NCBI GenBank assembly: GCA_937906775.1
Contig: CALCUD010000025.1
Coordinates: 15,320 to 79,319 of the forward strand
Origin: an uncultured Clostridia bacterium
Lineage (GTDB): Bacteria > Bacillota > Clostridia > Christensenellales > Aristaeellaceae
DNA length: 64,000 bases
Reading direction: 5' to 3'
Below the pieces are notes generated by a model. It saw only the letters and a program-made list of their open reading frames with translations. It was not told where the DNA came from and did no database searches. Both the position numbers and the translations under genes were made by a program. This document shows positions 7,641 through 17,504 of the stretch, one piece after another. The first letter of the stretch is position 1, and every line of letters starts with the position of its first letter.

Positions 7641-7654
7641 TTATATCCGGCATA

Positions 7655-9457
7655 TCAGGCAGTCATTCCCTGCTCCCGCGCCTGGGCGGTATACAGCTCA
7701 TAATAGGCGCCCTTTTTCGCCATCAGTTCATCATGCGTCCCCATCTCCCTGATCCCCTTATCGGAAATATACAGGATCCGGTCACAGTTTTTGATGGTGG
7801 ACAGCCGATGCGCGATGATAAAGCTCGTCCGGCCTTTCAGAAGATTGTTCAGGCCTTCCTGCAGCAGTCGTTCCGTCTTTGTATCGATGGAGGAAGTCGC
7901 TTCATCCAGGATCAGGATCCTTGGATCACTGAGCAGTGTCCGGGCGAAGGAAACCAGCTGACGCTGCCCCTGGGACAGGCTGGAACCGCGCTCATTGACC
8001 ACCGTCCCGTATCCGTCCGGCATCTCCCGGATGAATTCGTCCGCACGCACCACTTTCGCCGCTGCTTCCACCTCAGCGTCCGTGGCGTCCAGACGGCCGT
8101 ACCGGATGTTTTCAGCCAGCGTTCCGGAGAAAATGAAGCTGTCCTGAAGCATGATGCCCAGCTGAGTCCGGAGAGAATTGAGCGTAACGTCGGCAATGTC
8201 ATGGCTCGTTCCGTCCGTACAGTGCAGAACGATCTTTCCGCTGTTCAGGTTGTAGAACCGGCAAAGCAGATTGATAATCGTACTTTTCCCGGCGCCGGTC
8301 GGGCCGACCAGCGCGATGCTTTCGCCCTCGCGGACATGGAGGTCCACGTCCTTCAGAACGGTCTGACCTTCTTCATATCCGAAGGTCACGCCCTCATAAT
8401 CCACCCGGCCGTCAATAGGCGGAAGGATCTCGGCATTCTCCCTGTCATCCACCGTCACCGGCTCATCCATCGTTTCGAAAATACGTTCCAGATACGCAAG
8501 GTTGTTCACAAAAGAATTATAGATATTCGCCAGATTTGTGATCGGCTGCCAGAAACGTCCGACATACTGGCCCATCGCCAGGATCACGCCGAAAGTAACC
8601 ATTTTCCCGCCGGTCCAGTAAACCCCGGCGATATACAGGACCGTAAAAACGATCTGGGTAATGATCTCGCTGGAAAGCCAGACGCTGTTGCTGATATAAA
8701 TGGCTTTCATCCAGGCCTGGCGGCACGCGTCAGCCAACCGGTGCATGATCCCGATATTGACATCCTGCCGGGTAAAAGCCTGTGAAACCCGGACGCCGTC
8801 GATCGATTCGGCCAGATAGGCATTGTAGTTGGAGTTTTTATTCGACTGATTTCTCCAGGCTTTCCGCTGACGGGGCTTCAGGAACCAGATCACCGCCGCG
8901 AAAACCGGGAGTCCGGCCACCACGACCAGAGTAAGCGTCTTATCTGTTGACAGCATGAAGAACACGATGAGAACGATATTGATGATCTCGATCAGCGCGT
9001 TGATGATCCCGTTGGACAGAATATCCGATACGGAGTTCACATAATTGATCACGCGAACCAGAATCTTCCCCGCCGGTCTTGAGTCGTAATAGCTGAAAGG
9101 CAGCTTTTGCAGATGCGCGAACAGATCCTTCCGGATATCGTAGATGATCTCCTGACTGGCATAGGCCATCAGGCGGGAACGGACAACGTTCAGAACGATC
9201 GATACGGACAGAATGCCCACAAACATCGCAGCTAGCTTGAGCAGCAGTGCCACATCCTTCGCCGGAACGACCTCGTCGATGACCTGTTGCGTGATCTTCG
9301 GAATGAACAGGCTCGCCACAGATGCCAGAACGCTCATAAAAAAGGAGATCAGCATCCGTTTTTTCTGCCGTTTGATATAAACAAAGGTGCGCTTCAGATG
9401 CTTTGAGTTAAATGGGGTTTCCAGATTCTCGTCAACGTCGAATTTATTCCGTGCCAT
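7655..9457 (-). CDS. Heterodimeric ABC exporter, catalytic half
   Basis: A 600-residue fusion of six-helix membrane domain (residues ~30-330) and ATPase domain. Walker A is GPTGAGKST, the signature is LSQGQ, and Walker B is ILILDEATSSIDTKTE with the catalytic glutamate intact. The ATG at 9457 overlaps the stop of the partner gene by one base. The pair resembles TM287/TM288 and BmrCD, where one subunit keeps a full site and the other a degenerate one. Such exporters move drugs, lipids or peptides out of the cell. No peptidase C39 domain is present, so it is not a bacteriocin-processing exporter. Confidence 0.9.
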   Translation of the reverse strand: MARNKFDVDENLETPFNSKHLKRTFVYIKRQKKRMLISFFMSVLASVASLFIPKITQQVIDEVVPAKDVALLLKLAAMFVGILSVSIVLNVVRSRLMAYASQEIIYDIRKDLFAHLQKLPFSYYDSRPAGKILVRVINYVNSVSDILSNGIINALIEIINIVLIVFFMLSTDKTLTLVVVAGLPVFAAVIWFLKPRQRKAWRNQSNKNSNYNAYLAESIDGVRVSQAFTRQDVNIGIMHRLADACRQAWMKAIYISNSVWLSSEIITQIVFTVLYIAGVYWTGGKMVTFGVILAMGQYVGRFWQPITNLANIYNSFVNNLAYLERIFETMDEPVTVDDRENAEILPPIDGRVDYEGVTFGYEEGQTVLKDVDLHVREGESIALVGPTGAGKSTIINLLCRFYNLNSGKIVLHCTDGTSHDIADVTLNSLRTQLGIMLQDSFIFSGTLAENIRYGRLDATDAEVEAAAKVVRADEFIREMPDGYGTVVNERGSSLSQGQRQLVSFARTLLSDPRILILDEATSSIDTKTERLLQEGLNNLLKGRTSFIIAHRLSTIKNCDRILYISDKGIREMGTHDELMAKKGAYYELYTAQAREQGMTA

Positions 9458-11202
9458 TACGCGCTCACCTCCCCGTCCGGAGAAACGCCGTTCTGCAGGC
9501 ACCATGTTTCATAATAGTAACCCTTCCGGGCCAGCAGTTCATCATGCTTTCCGGATTCGATGACCTCGCCGTCCTTCAGGATCAGGATCTGATCCGCGTC
9601 CTTAACGGAAGAGATCCGCTGTGCGATGATGATCTTTGTACAGTCGTAAGGCAGTTTCCGCAGCTGATCCTGGATATACATTTCTGTTTCCATGTCAACG
9701 GCGGATGTTGTGTCATCCATGATCAGGATCCCGGGCTTCATAGCCAGCGCACGGGCCAGCGCGAGGCGCTGCCGCTGTCCGCCGGAGAGTCCGACGCCGC
9801 GTTCGCCCACGATCGTATTATACTGTTCCGGAAGTTCCCGGACAAACTCATCCGCGTCGGCGCGGACGGCATAATCCTTTACTTCGTCCTCCGTCAGTTC
9901 CTGATTGCCGAAAGCGATATTCCCGTCAACCGTATCCGAAAACAGGAATACATCCTGGATAGCCGTTCCGATCCCGTGGCGGAGCTGCTGCAGTTTCCAT
10001 TTTTTGATATTACAGTCATCGACCCGGATCTCGCCGCCCGTAACATCGTAAAGACGGGCCAGCAGCTGGATCACCGTTGTTTTGCCCGATCCGGTCGGAC
10101 CCATGATCGCTAACGTCTTTCCCGGTTCGACCTCAAAGCTGACATCCTTCAGGACCGGCTGACGATCATAGCTGAAGGAAACATGATCAAAGGTCACCTT
10201 CCCGGTCACACCCGCGTGATCCTCGGCGTCCTTCGCGTCCGTGATCATCGGTTTGGCCATGTCGATCTGCATGACTTTTTCCGCGCAGGTGGAAAATCTC
10301 TGCCAGTCGTTCAGCAGATTGCCCAGATTGCGCATGGGGTTGCTCATCGCCCAGCTGAGGCTGGTAAAGATACTCAGACCGCCCGCTGTCAGTTCACCCT
10401 TGATCATGAAATATCCGCCCAGGAACACAGTAATCAGCGTCATCGTATTGGCCATGATCTCGATCAGCGGATAGAACCGGAGCCATCTGGCGTTGATGGT
10501 CAGATGAGCCTGCTTAAACGCGGAAGAACGCTCGTCGAAACGTTCCTCTTCGTACTGTTGGCGGCTGAAGGCTTTGACCACGCGGTTGCCGTAGATATTC
10601 TCCTGCGCGCGGGCGTTCATTTCGCTCTGACGGTCGCGCATATCCATAAAGCAGCGGCGGATCCGTTTGGAATAAAATTTGGTCATGATCATCAGCAGCG
10701 GCGTCACGCATACGAGCGTCAGCGCCATCTTCCAGTTGACAAAGAAAAAATAAACGGACGTGGAAAGAAACATGACCACGCTGTCCACGATCTGATAATC
10801 AATATAAGACAGGAAGTGACGGCACCAGTCCACATCGGAACTGCAGCGTGTCATCAGATCGCCCGTACGGTTTCTGTCAAAGAAGCGCATATCCTGATAC
10901 TGCAGGCGCGTAAAAAGCCGGGTGCGCAGATTGTTGAGCACATTCTGGCTGGATTTCTCCAGCGTGATCACCATCAGATAACGCATACCTTCCCGGACGA
11001 TCTTGAAAATCAGCATAGCCATCAGGATTCCGATCAGCGGATCGGGATTCTGCGCCACGATGACCTCATCGATCAGCCGCGCGGTCAGGGTAGGATTGAT
11101 CAGCAGCATCACGGATGTCACGCCGCTGATGGTCAGCGCAAGAATATGCGGAATATGGTATTTCTTATCCATCAGGGACCAGATCCACTTTACCTGGTTC
11201 AT
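9457..11202 (-). CDS. Heterodimeric ABC exporter, degenerate-site half
   Basis: A protein of about 581 residues: six-helix membrane domain, then ATPase with Walker A GPTGSGKTT, signature LSGGQ and Walker B ILIMDDTTSAVD. The residue in the catalytic glutamate position is aspartate, the known mark of the non-hydrolytic site in TM287-like subunits. The ATG at 11202 has GGAGG six bases upstream, whereas the ATG at 11208 overlaps that ribosome site. It is the first gene of a two-gene operon driven by the promoter at 11237-11265. Confidence 0.9.
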   Translation of the reverse strand: MNQVKWIWSLMDKKYHIPHILALTISGVTSVMLLINPTLTARLIDEVIVAQNPDPLIGILMAMLIFKIVREGMRYLMVITLEKSSQNVLNNLRTRLFTRLQYQDMRFFDRNRTGDLMTRCSSDVDWCRHFLSYIDYQIVDSVVMFLSTSVYFFFVNWKMALTLVCVTPLLMIMTKFYSKRIRRCFMDMRDRQSEMNARAQENIYGNRVVKAFSRQQYEEERFDERSSAFKQAHLTINARWLRFYPLIEIMANTMTLITVFLGGYFMIKGELTAGGLSIFTSLSWAMSNPMRNLGNLLNDWQRFSTCAEKVMQIDMAKPMITDAKDAEDHAGVTGKVTFDHVSFSYDRQPVLKDVSFEVEPGKTLAIMGPTGSGKTTVIQLLARLYDVTGGEIRVDDCNIKKWKLQQLRHGIGTAIQDVFLFSDTVDGNIAFGNQELTEDEVKDYAVRADADEFVRELPEQYNTIVGERGVGLSGGQRQRLALARALAMKPGILIMDDTTSAVDMETEMYIQDQLRKLPYDCTKIIIAQRISSVKDADQILILKDGEVIESGKHDELLARKGYYYETWCLQNGVSPDGEVSA

Positions 11203-11236
11203 TTTCATCCTCCGGAATACACGATATTACCCGTGG

Positions 11237-11265
11237 ATTATAGCACCCGGCATTTGGTTCTTCAA
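11237..11265 (-). promoter_or_regulatory. Promoter of the ABC exporter operon
   Basis: On the minus strand, TTGAAG and TATAAT are separated by 17 bases, about 30 bases before the first exporter gene. Confidence 0.65.
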
Positions 11266-11306
11266 TTGTAAAAAGCAATGTTTTTTTGTTATATCCAGGT
11301 CATATG

Positions 11307-14111
11307 TCAGATTCGGTATTTCTTTATAAAGTCTTCCGGAAGCAGAGGCTTATCATAGTAATAACCTTGTACAAGAACGTCGCCGAAATTGCGGACGAAG
11401 GAAAGCGTCTGCTCATCCTCCACGCCTTCAAAGCAGATATGGGTACGGGTATTCCGGACGCTTTCACACAGAGCCTTCGTGTAAATGATGCGGTTGGGAT
11501 TTCCCGGCAGATCGGTTACAAAATTGCGGTCCAGCTTGATCTCATCCACCGGCAGGCTCATCAGCAGATCAAGGGTGGAATAGCCGGTTCCCATATCGTC
11601 GAGCGCGACGCGGATGCCTTTTCCGCGCAGCAGGTCAACCTTGCGCTGAAGCAATTCTATATTCAGTTCCTTACAACGTTCTGTCAGTTCCAGGATCAGA
11701 TTCTGCGGCGGATAATCCTCCTCCTGCAGAATCTTCAGGACCTTGCCTGAAAATCCGCGTTCCTGGATCTGGATCGCCGTGATATTGACGCTGACGCAGA
11801 AGTCCGGCCGTTTCGTAATCATCTGTTTTCCCATCCAGAGAGCCCACCGCAGAATATCCCAGCTCAACCGGATGTACGCCGGATCTGTTTCCAGCTGCTG
11901 GATGAATCTCCCCGGCTCGACCTCCGTGTTATCCGGATACTGCCAGCGCAGAAGCGCTTCCGCCGCCACCGCGTTGCCGGCATTGTCGATCATCGGCTGA
12001 TAACGGAGGTAGAAGCGTTCCCGGTGATCCACCGCGTCCCTGAAAACCATGGACAGCAGATCCAGTTTGCCGTCATTGTTCTCTGATCCGGAGGGCTGAT
12101 AGAACATCAGTTCGGAAGCATTCATCTCTTTGGCTTCCTTCAGCGTATAGATCAGCGCGACGCGCATATTGTAGCTGTCCGGGAATTCGTTGCCGGTATA
12201 GCAGACCGCGGCTCCGATCAGCCGGATCGGGACCAATGCGCTGCCTGTGTTGATCCCGGCCTCGCAGCGGCTGCGGATCCGGTTGAAGATGTTCCTCAGT
12301 TCATCCTGGTCCGTCGTCCGGAGAAGAACCGTGAAATCCGTACCGGCGTCGGAATAGGCTTTCCCGTCCAGGCCGAGTTCCTGCGTCAGGATATCCGCGA
12401 AGCGTTTGGCAGCAGTCGTTCCCGTAGTGTATCCGTAAACCGCGCGGATCTGTTCCAGATTGCCGTTGGCCAGTCTGATCACCGAGAACGGCATATGCTT
12501 TGACATATAATCCGAGATGACCCCTATGATGACATTGTAACCCGGCAAACCGGTAATGGAATCGGTGGTCTCGTTTTTTCCGAGTGAAACCAGATAACCG
12601 GCAAAAATATCGGGTTCCCCGTCTTTTCCGCGGTAAAGGCCGCCTCGGCAGGAACAGGTGATATATTTTCCTTCCTTGTTCAACGCTCTGTAACGGCAGT
12701 AGTGATACTGTTTTGTTCCCTCCATGGCAGCGCTAACGTCATGAATGTATTCTTCCCGGTCGTCCGGGTGGATCCGTTCGATCCAGATCTGACCGAAATC
12801 TGCGAAAAACTCTCCGCCGAGATCATACTCCTCGTTCCATCCGGTCGCGATCCGGGTAACGCCGGTCTCCATATTGGTGAGGAACGGATAATACCGTTCA
12901 CTGGAACAGCTCAGTGCGTCGAAGACCCGGTCCGTCAGTCCCGTCAGATTCAAAGCAGTTCCGAGTCCCATATGACTCATCGCATTGTCACGCTTCAGAT
13001 CGGCCTTGTTGCTGAACATCATAAAATCCGCTACACGGAGCACATCGCGCAGGGATTTGTACTGGGCGTCCGAAACGGCGTAACCGAAGGCTACCACCGG
13101 CGTATAAGGGATATCTCCGTTTTTTTCCGCGCAGATCTCACGGGCACGGACAATATCTTTCTTCACGGTCTTTTCATCCGTTCCGCGATAGATAGCCAGA
13201 AACTCGTCGCCGCCCATGCGATAGATCCCGATCGCGTTCTTCATTCCGTTGAGCAGAGCCACCGCGACCTTGCTGATATATTCATCTCCAACCGCATGTC
13301 CGTAAAGTCCGTTGACGGATTTCAGATTATTCAGATCGGCAAAAACAAAGATATACGGCTTGGTCCGGTCTTTCAGAAAATCCTCTTCCAGTTTCGTGAT
13401 ATCCTCTTCGTAGCGGTTTCTGGACAGGACGCCCGTCATCGCGTCGATCTGCGCTTTGCGTTCCAGCGCCGCAGCAGGGTTTTCCAGTGCGAAAAAGAAA
13501 CCTACGGATACAATGGTAATGGCGGCGCCTGTAAACAGGAGTTCCTTCCAGACCATCTGGGCCGCCTCGGCCAAGATCAGCAGGATCATCATCGGGAGCA
13601 GGGAGTATTTCAGATTCGAAGTCATCTGGTTCCAGTGGGTAAAAACCAGGAACAGCGCCAGCAGGAAATAGAGAAACGCGACGCCGTAACCTGCCACAGC
13701 CGCGGAACCGGCGCTGGACCAGGTTCCGTTGACCTGTTCATATTTGATTTCAAGAAACGGCAGCGCGCAAGCGTACAGGGCGACCGGGATCAGAAAGAAG
13801 ATCCGGGCCTTCGCCGGTTTTCCGGTCCGGAAAAGTTTAATGACATACAGAAGAATTTCGTAGGAGAAAAAGATCGCTGAAAAGTAGAAGATCAGATGGC
13901 AGACGGTATTCAGCCATGCCGGGACCCGGTCCGTGTGGTTCACGGTCCAGACGGTGATTACATCAAACACGGTATGGATCGTTGCGAACCGGATCAGGTG
14001 GTGGAAAGTCAGGGAGTCCTTCCCCAGATGATATTTCCGGGCCATCAAGGTCAGAAACAGCAGAATAATGAGACAGACTGCCTCTTCGCGCAGGATCAGT
14101 ACCGGATACAT
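11307..14111 (-). CDS. Membrane GGDEF-PAS-GGDEF-EAL cyclic-di-GMP enzyme
   Basis: A 934-residue protein. An N-terminal membrane module of about seven hydrophobic segments (residues ~5-205) is followed by a GGDEF domain with intact RMGGDEF (~205-375). A PAS-like region comes next (~410-505), then a second GGDEF-fold domain whose motif is lost (DAGTDF, ~510-650), then an EAL domain (~675-930). The EAL keeps EALLRW, VNIT, ELTER, LDDMGTGYS, KLDRNF and a late EGVE, so phosphodiesterase activity is expected. It could both make and break c-di-GMP. It lies 13 bases after the copper ATPase gene, so the two are probably co-transcribed. Confidence 0.92.
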   Translation of the reverse strand: MYPVLILREEAVCLIILLFLTLMARKYHLGKDSLTFHHLIRFATIHTVFDVITVWTVNHTDRVPAWLNTVCHLIFYFSAIFFSYEILLYVIKLFRTGKPAKARIFFLIPVALYACALPFLEIKYEQVNGTWSSAGSAAVAGYGVAFLYFLLALFLVFTHWNQMTSNLKYSLLPMMILLILAEAAQMVWKELLFTGAAITIVSVGFFFALENPAAALERKAQIDAMTGVLSRNRYEEDITKLEEDFLKDRTKPYIFVFADLNNLKSVNGLYGHAVGDEYISKVAVALLNGMKNAIGIYRMGGDEFLAIYRGTDEKTVKKDIVRAREICAEKNGDIPYTPVVAFGYAVSDAQYKSLRDVLRVADFMMFSNKADLKRDNAMSHMGLGTALNLTGLTDRVFDALSCSSERYYPFLTNMETGVTRIATGWNEEYDLGGEFFADFGQIWIERIHPDDREEYIHDVSAAMEGTKQYHYCRYRALNKEGKYITCSCRGGLYRGKDGEPDIFAGYLVSLGKNETTDSITGLPGYNVIIGVISDYMSKHMPFSVIRLANGNLEQIRAVYGYTTGTTAAKRFADILTQELGLDGKAYSDAGTDFTVLLRTTDQDELRNIFNRIRSRCEAGINTGSALVPIRLIGAAVCYTGNEFPDSYNMRVALIYTLKEAKEMNASELMFYQPSGSENNDGKLDLLSMVFRDAVDHRERFYLRYQPMIDNAGNAVAAEALLRWQYPDNTEVEPGRFIQQLETDPAYIRLSWDILRWALWMGKQMITKRPDFCVSVNITAIQIQERGFSGKVLKILQEEDYPPQNLILELTERCKELNIELLQRKVDLLRGKGIRVALDDMGTGYSTLDLLMSLPVDEIKLDRNFVTDLPGNPNRIIYTKALCESVRNTRTHICFEGVEDEQTLSFVRNFGDVLVQGYYYDKPLLPEDFIKKYRI

Positions 14112-14124
14112 GAAATCACTCCGT

Positions 14125-16584
14125 TCAGGTCAACTTCATTTCGGTGACAGTATAATCACAGGCCTCCACCGTTTCTTTCAGACGGGAAGGATCCGTGTCT
14201 TTTGCCATAATAACAGTCACGCGTCCTGTTATATGATCGGCCGTGACCGTCCGGACACCGTGTAACGCTCCGAGCGCGTTCCGGACGGTCGCCTCGCAAT
14301 GAGGACACATCATTCCGGAAACATGCATATCAATAGATAATTCGTCCTGTGTTTGATGTTTCCTTCTTTTTCCGCTCTTTTTTATATCGTGGGAAGCGTC
14401 ACGCAGAGCCAGCCGATTCAACCGGAGCGCATTACTCACGACGCAGAAGCTGCTCAGACTCATGCACAGGGCGCCCAGCATGGGATTTACCGTCAGTTCG
14501 GTCCACGGCGTCAGCGCGCCGGCAGCCAGCGGGATCAGCAGCAGATTATATCCGAATGCCCAGAAAAGATTCTGCCGGATGTTTCGCAGCGCAGCCCGTC
14601 CGAGCCGGATCGCGGCCGCGGCGTCTGTCAGCGAATCGTTCATCAGAACGATATCCGCCGCGTCGATCGCAACATCCGTCCCAGCCCCGATCGCCGCCGA
14701 AACATCTGCTGTTTTCAGCGCCGGCGCGTCATTGATACCGTCTCCGATCATCATCACAAGTCCACCCCGGCGGAGTTCAGCGATCCGGACCGCTTTTTCG
14801 GACGGGAGCACGCCGGCGAACACTTCCTGAATACCGACCTTTCCGGCAATCGCTCGGGCTGTTGTCTCCCGGTCGCCTGTCAGCATCACGACCCGGATCC
14901 CCATTCCCTGCAGCTGACGGACTGCTTCCGGGCTGTCCTTCCGCAGCGTGTCCGTCACCGCAACAGTACCGAGCCATTCACCGTTTTCCGTAAACAGGAT
15001 CGGTGTTTTTCCTTCCCCGGACATCCGTTCGCAGTCATTCCGGACCTTTTCCGGTACATCCGTCACCGTTTCTGTAAACCGGAGGCTTCCGCCCGTCACC
15101 TTCTTTCCGTCCATTTCACCCCGGACGCCGTTCCCCGGCAGCGTTTCAAACCGGCATAATTCCGGATCCCCGCTGTCCGTTTCCCCGAAAGCCTTCCGCA
15201 CTGCCAGCGCAAGCGGGTGTTCGCTTTCCTTTTCCAGTGCGCGGGCGACGCGCTCCAACGTTTCCCGGCCGCGTGCCGGTATGATCTCACAGACTTCCGG
15301 ATCTCCGGCTGTGACAGTACCGGTTTTGTCCAATGCGACGATCTCCGTCCGTCCCGCAGTCTCCATGGCTGAGGCGGTTTTGAAAAGGATCCCGTTTCGG
15401 GCGCCGAGGCCCGTGGAAACCATGATCGCCACCGGCGTGGCCAGTCCCATCGCGCAGGGGCAGGAAATCACAAGGACTGAAACGGCATGCATGATCGCCT
15501 TTTCGGTTCCGCCCCCGATCAGAAGCCAGATCAGCGCGGTCACTGCTGCGATTCCGATCACGGCCGGAACAAACACGCTTGCAACCCGGTCCGCGAGACG
15601 GGCCACCGGCGCCTTGCCCGCGGACGCTTCCCGGACCATCCGGATGATCTCCCGCAGAGCGGTATCCTTTCCTACCCGGGTTGCCCGGCAGCGGAGGAAT
15701 CCCGCTGTATTCAGCGTCCCGCAAAAGATCGTATCTCCGGCGGATTTATCGACCGGCAGGCTTTCCCCTGTCAGCATGGACTCATCCGTCGCGCCGTCTC
15801 CCGACAGGACGACGCCGTCCGCCGGGATCCGCTCCCCGGCGCGGATCAGAAAGATCTCGCCCTCCCGCAGTTCATCCGCGGAGATCCGGATCTCTGTTCC
15901 GTCACGTTCGACCCGGGCCTGCGCCGGAGCAAGAGAGATCAGTCCCCGAAGCGAATCCGCGGTTCTCCCTTTGGACCGCGCCTCCAGCATTTTTCCCACG
16001 GTGATCAGGGTCAGGATCATGGCGGAAGATTCAAAATACAGAGTCGGTATTCCGGACGCCGTACAGAGCGTTACAGCGCTGTAAACAAAACTGACGCCTG
16101 AGCCAAGCGCCACCAGTGTATCCATATTGGGCGATCCGTGAAGGATTCCTTTTGTTCCGTTGATAAAGAATTTCCGGTTGATCAGAGCCACAGCCAGCGC
16201 AAGGATCCCCTCCGCGATCCCGGCAGCTTTCGGATCCGCGGTCAGGAATGCCGGGGCCGGCCAGTTGAACATCATGACGCCCATGGAAAGGTACATCAGC
16301 GGAAGCATCAGGCATACGGAAAAGATCAGCCGCCGCAGAAGCTCCCCCGTTTCATCCGGCTGTAATGCCATTTCCGCGGATTCGGGATCGTCGACCTCCG
16401 CGCGGTATCCCGCGGCGGATACGGAAGCAAGGATATCCTCCGGTTTCTCCGTTCCCTCTGTCCGCAGGGAACCTGTCAGCAGGTTGACCTGACAGTCCGT
16501 TACGCCCGGCACGGAACGGGCCGCCTTTTCCACTCTGGAAACACAGGCGGCGCAACTCATTCCCGTGATGCGATACTGTCCCAT
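14125..16584 (-). CDS. copA: Copper-exporting P-type ATPase with HMA domains at both ends
   Basis: An 819-residue P1B-type ATPase. An N-terminal HMA domain carries GMSCAAC (residue ~8). The membrane and catalytic core shows SCPCAMGLATP, DKTGTVTAGD, SEHPLA and GDGINDAPAL. The Cu(I) signatures YN (FGYNLLLIP) and MSLSS are present in the last helices. After a lysine-rich linker a second HMA domain with GMMCPHC closes the protein (~750-819), whereas most CopA proteins have HMA domains only at the N-terminus. It exports Cu(I). No CsoR or CopY repressor is adjacent; the gene follows a PHP gene by 15 bases. Confidence 0.93.
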   Translation of the reverse strand: MGQYRITGMSCAACVSRVEKAARSVPGVTDCQVNLLTGSLRTEGTEKPEDILASVSAAGYRAEVDDPESAEMALQPDETGELLRRLIFSVCLMLPLMYLSMGVMMFNWPAPAFLTADPKAAGIAEGILALAVALINRKFFINGTKGILHGSPNMDTLVALGSGVSFVYSAVTLCTASGIPTLYFESSAMILTLITVGKMLEARSKGRTADSLRGLISLAPAQARVERDGTEIRISADELREGEIFLIRAGERIPADGVVLSGDGATDESMLTGESLPVDKSAGDTIFCGTLNTAGFLRCRATRVGKDTALREIIRMVREASAGKAPVARLADRVASVFVPAVIGIAAVTALIWLLIGGGTEKAIMHAVSVLVISCPCAMGLATPVAIMVSTGLGARNGILFKTASAMETAGRTEIVALDKTGTVTAGDPEVCEIIPARGRETLERVARALEKESEHPLALAVRKAFGETDSGDPELCRFETLPGNGVRGEMDGKKVTGGSLRFTETVTDVPEKVRNDCERMSGEGKTPILFTENGEWLGTVAVTDTLRKDSPEAVRQLQGMGIRVVMLTGDRETTARAIAGKVGIQEVFAGVLPSEKAVRIAELRRGGLVMMIGDGINDAPALKTADVSAAIGAGTDVAIDAADIVLMNDSLTDAAAAIRLGRAALRNIRQNLFWAFGYNLLLIPLAAGALTPWTELTVNPMLGALCMSLSSFCVVSNALRLNRLALRDASHDIKKSGKRRKHQTQDELSIDMHVSGMMCPHCEATVRNALGALHGVRTVTADHITGRVTVIMAKDTDPSRLKETVEACDYTVTEMKLT

Positions 16585-16599
16585 GCGCTCCTCGCTTTC

Positions 16600-17388
16600 T
16601 TATTCCAGATATTCCTTTCCGGCGGGAATATCCTGTTCCTGCGCATCAAGGAAATAGGCCCTGTGCGCGTCATCCAGTTCAACCTGCGGCATAACAAACC
16701 GCTCTGCCGGTACATGCAGACCGATCGGGCCGTGATTCAGGATCAGGGAGACAAAGTCCCCGATCCCGATTAATTTTTCTTCCAGTTCCACCCCGTAGAC
16801 CGGGCGTTCATCAGCCGGGCTCCTGTGGTTGTCGGATCCTGCGATCGTAACCAGATTCTTTTCCCGCGCCATGAGCATGCAGCGCGCGTCATCCAGCTGT
16901 TCATTGCCGGCGTTGGCGACCTCCACGCCGTCGCAGAAATCCAGCCCGATCCTGATCCTGCCCATATACGATGTGCGCATCCGGAACGGATGCGCCTGGA
17001 TGACGCAGCCGCCGGCCCTGTGAACCCACGCAAGCTGTTCCCGGCGCGTCCAGCGCGGCATTTCCGGATGGGCTTTCATGAATTCTTTGGTCAGTCCGTA
17101 AACAAGATATTCATCCCCGGCATAGTGCTGTTCCAGGCCGAAGAATACGTCAAGCCCGACCTTCGTTCCCTCTTCCAGCGCGTCCTCGTAACCGGACCAG
17201 AACCCGTCCACATACTGATCCCATGGCAGATTCCGGTCGATTCTCGTGTTTCCGCCGAAAAAATGATCGGTCACAATGATCCCGGTATAACCGATATCTT
17301 TATAGTAATGCACATGCTCCCTGCCTGTGCTGACGCCGCAGGCGCTGGCCTGGCAGGTATGCATGTGAGTCTCATACAAAAAGCTCAT
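16600..17388 (-). CDS. PHP-domain phosphoesterase heading the copA operon
   Basis: A 262-residue PHP-domain protein with metal motifs ETHMHTCQAS at the start, IVTDHF near residue 39, GLEQHY near 83, QAHPFR near 135 and AGSDNHR near 188. It has its own promoter (17415-17443) and is followed closely by copA and the c-di-GMP enzyme. The family hydrolyses phosphate esters of sugars, nucleotides or histidinol. A separate histidinol phosphatase candidate lies in the his operon, so this one probably has another substrate. Confidence 0.82.
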   Translation of the reverse strand: MSFLYETHMHTCQASACGVSTGREHVHYYKDIGYTGIIVTDHFFGGNTRIDRNLPWDQYVDGFWSGYEDALEEGTKVGLDVFFGLEQHYAGDEYLVYGLTKEFMKAHPEMPRWTRREQLAWVHRAGGCVIQAHPFRMRTSYMGRIRIGLDFCDGVEVANAGNEQLDDARCMLMAREKNLVTIAGSDNHRSPADERPVYGVELEEKLIGIGDFVSLILNHGPIGLHVPAERFVMPQVELDDAHRAYFLDAQEQDIPAGKEYLE

Positions 17389-17414
17389 TCGTCCGTCCTT
17401 CCTTTCCGTGCCGC

Positions 17415-17443
17415 ATTATACGCCTTCGCGCAAGGCCATGCAA
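17415..17443 (-). promoter_or_regulatory. Promoter of the PHP-copA-GGDEF operon
   Basis: On the minus strand, TTGCAT and TATAAT are separated by 17 bases, about 25 bases before the PHP gene. Confidence 0.65.
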
Positions 17444-17504
17444 GGAAAAAACTTCCTGTTTGAGTTTTCTCTGAACTTTTCACTGTGCACGCAGAAAACA
17501 ACGT

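Noticed and set aside
7655..11202. The ABC exporter pair as the exporter of the double-glycine peptide
   Set aside because: Neither subunit has an N-terminal peptidase C39 domain, and the genes are 43 kb apart.
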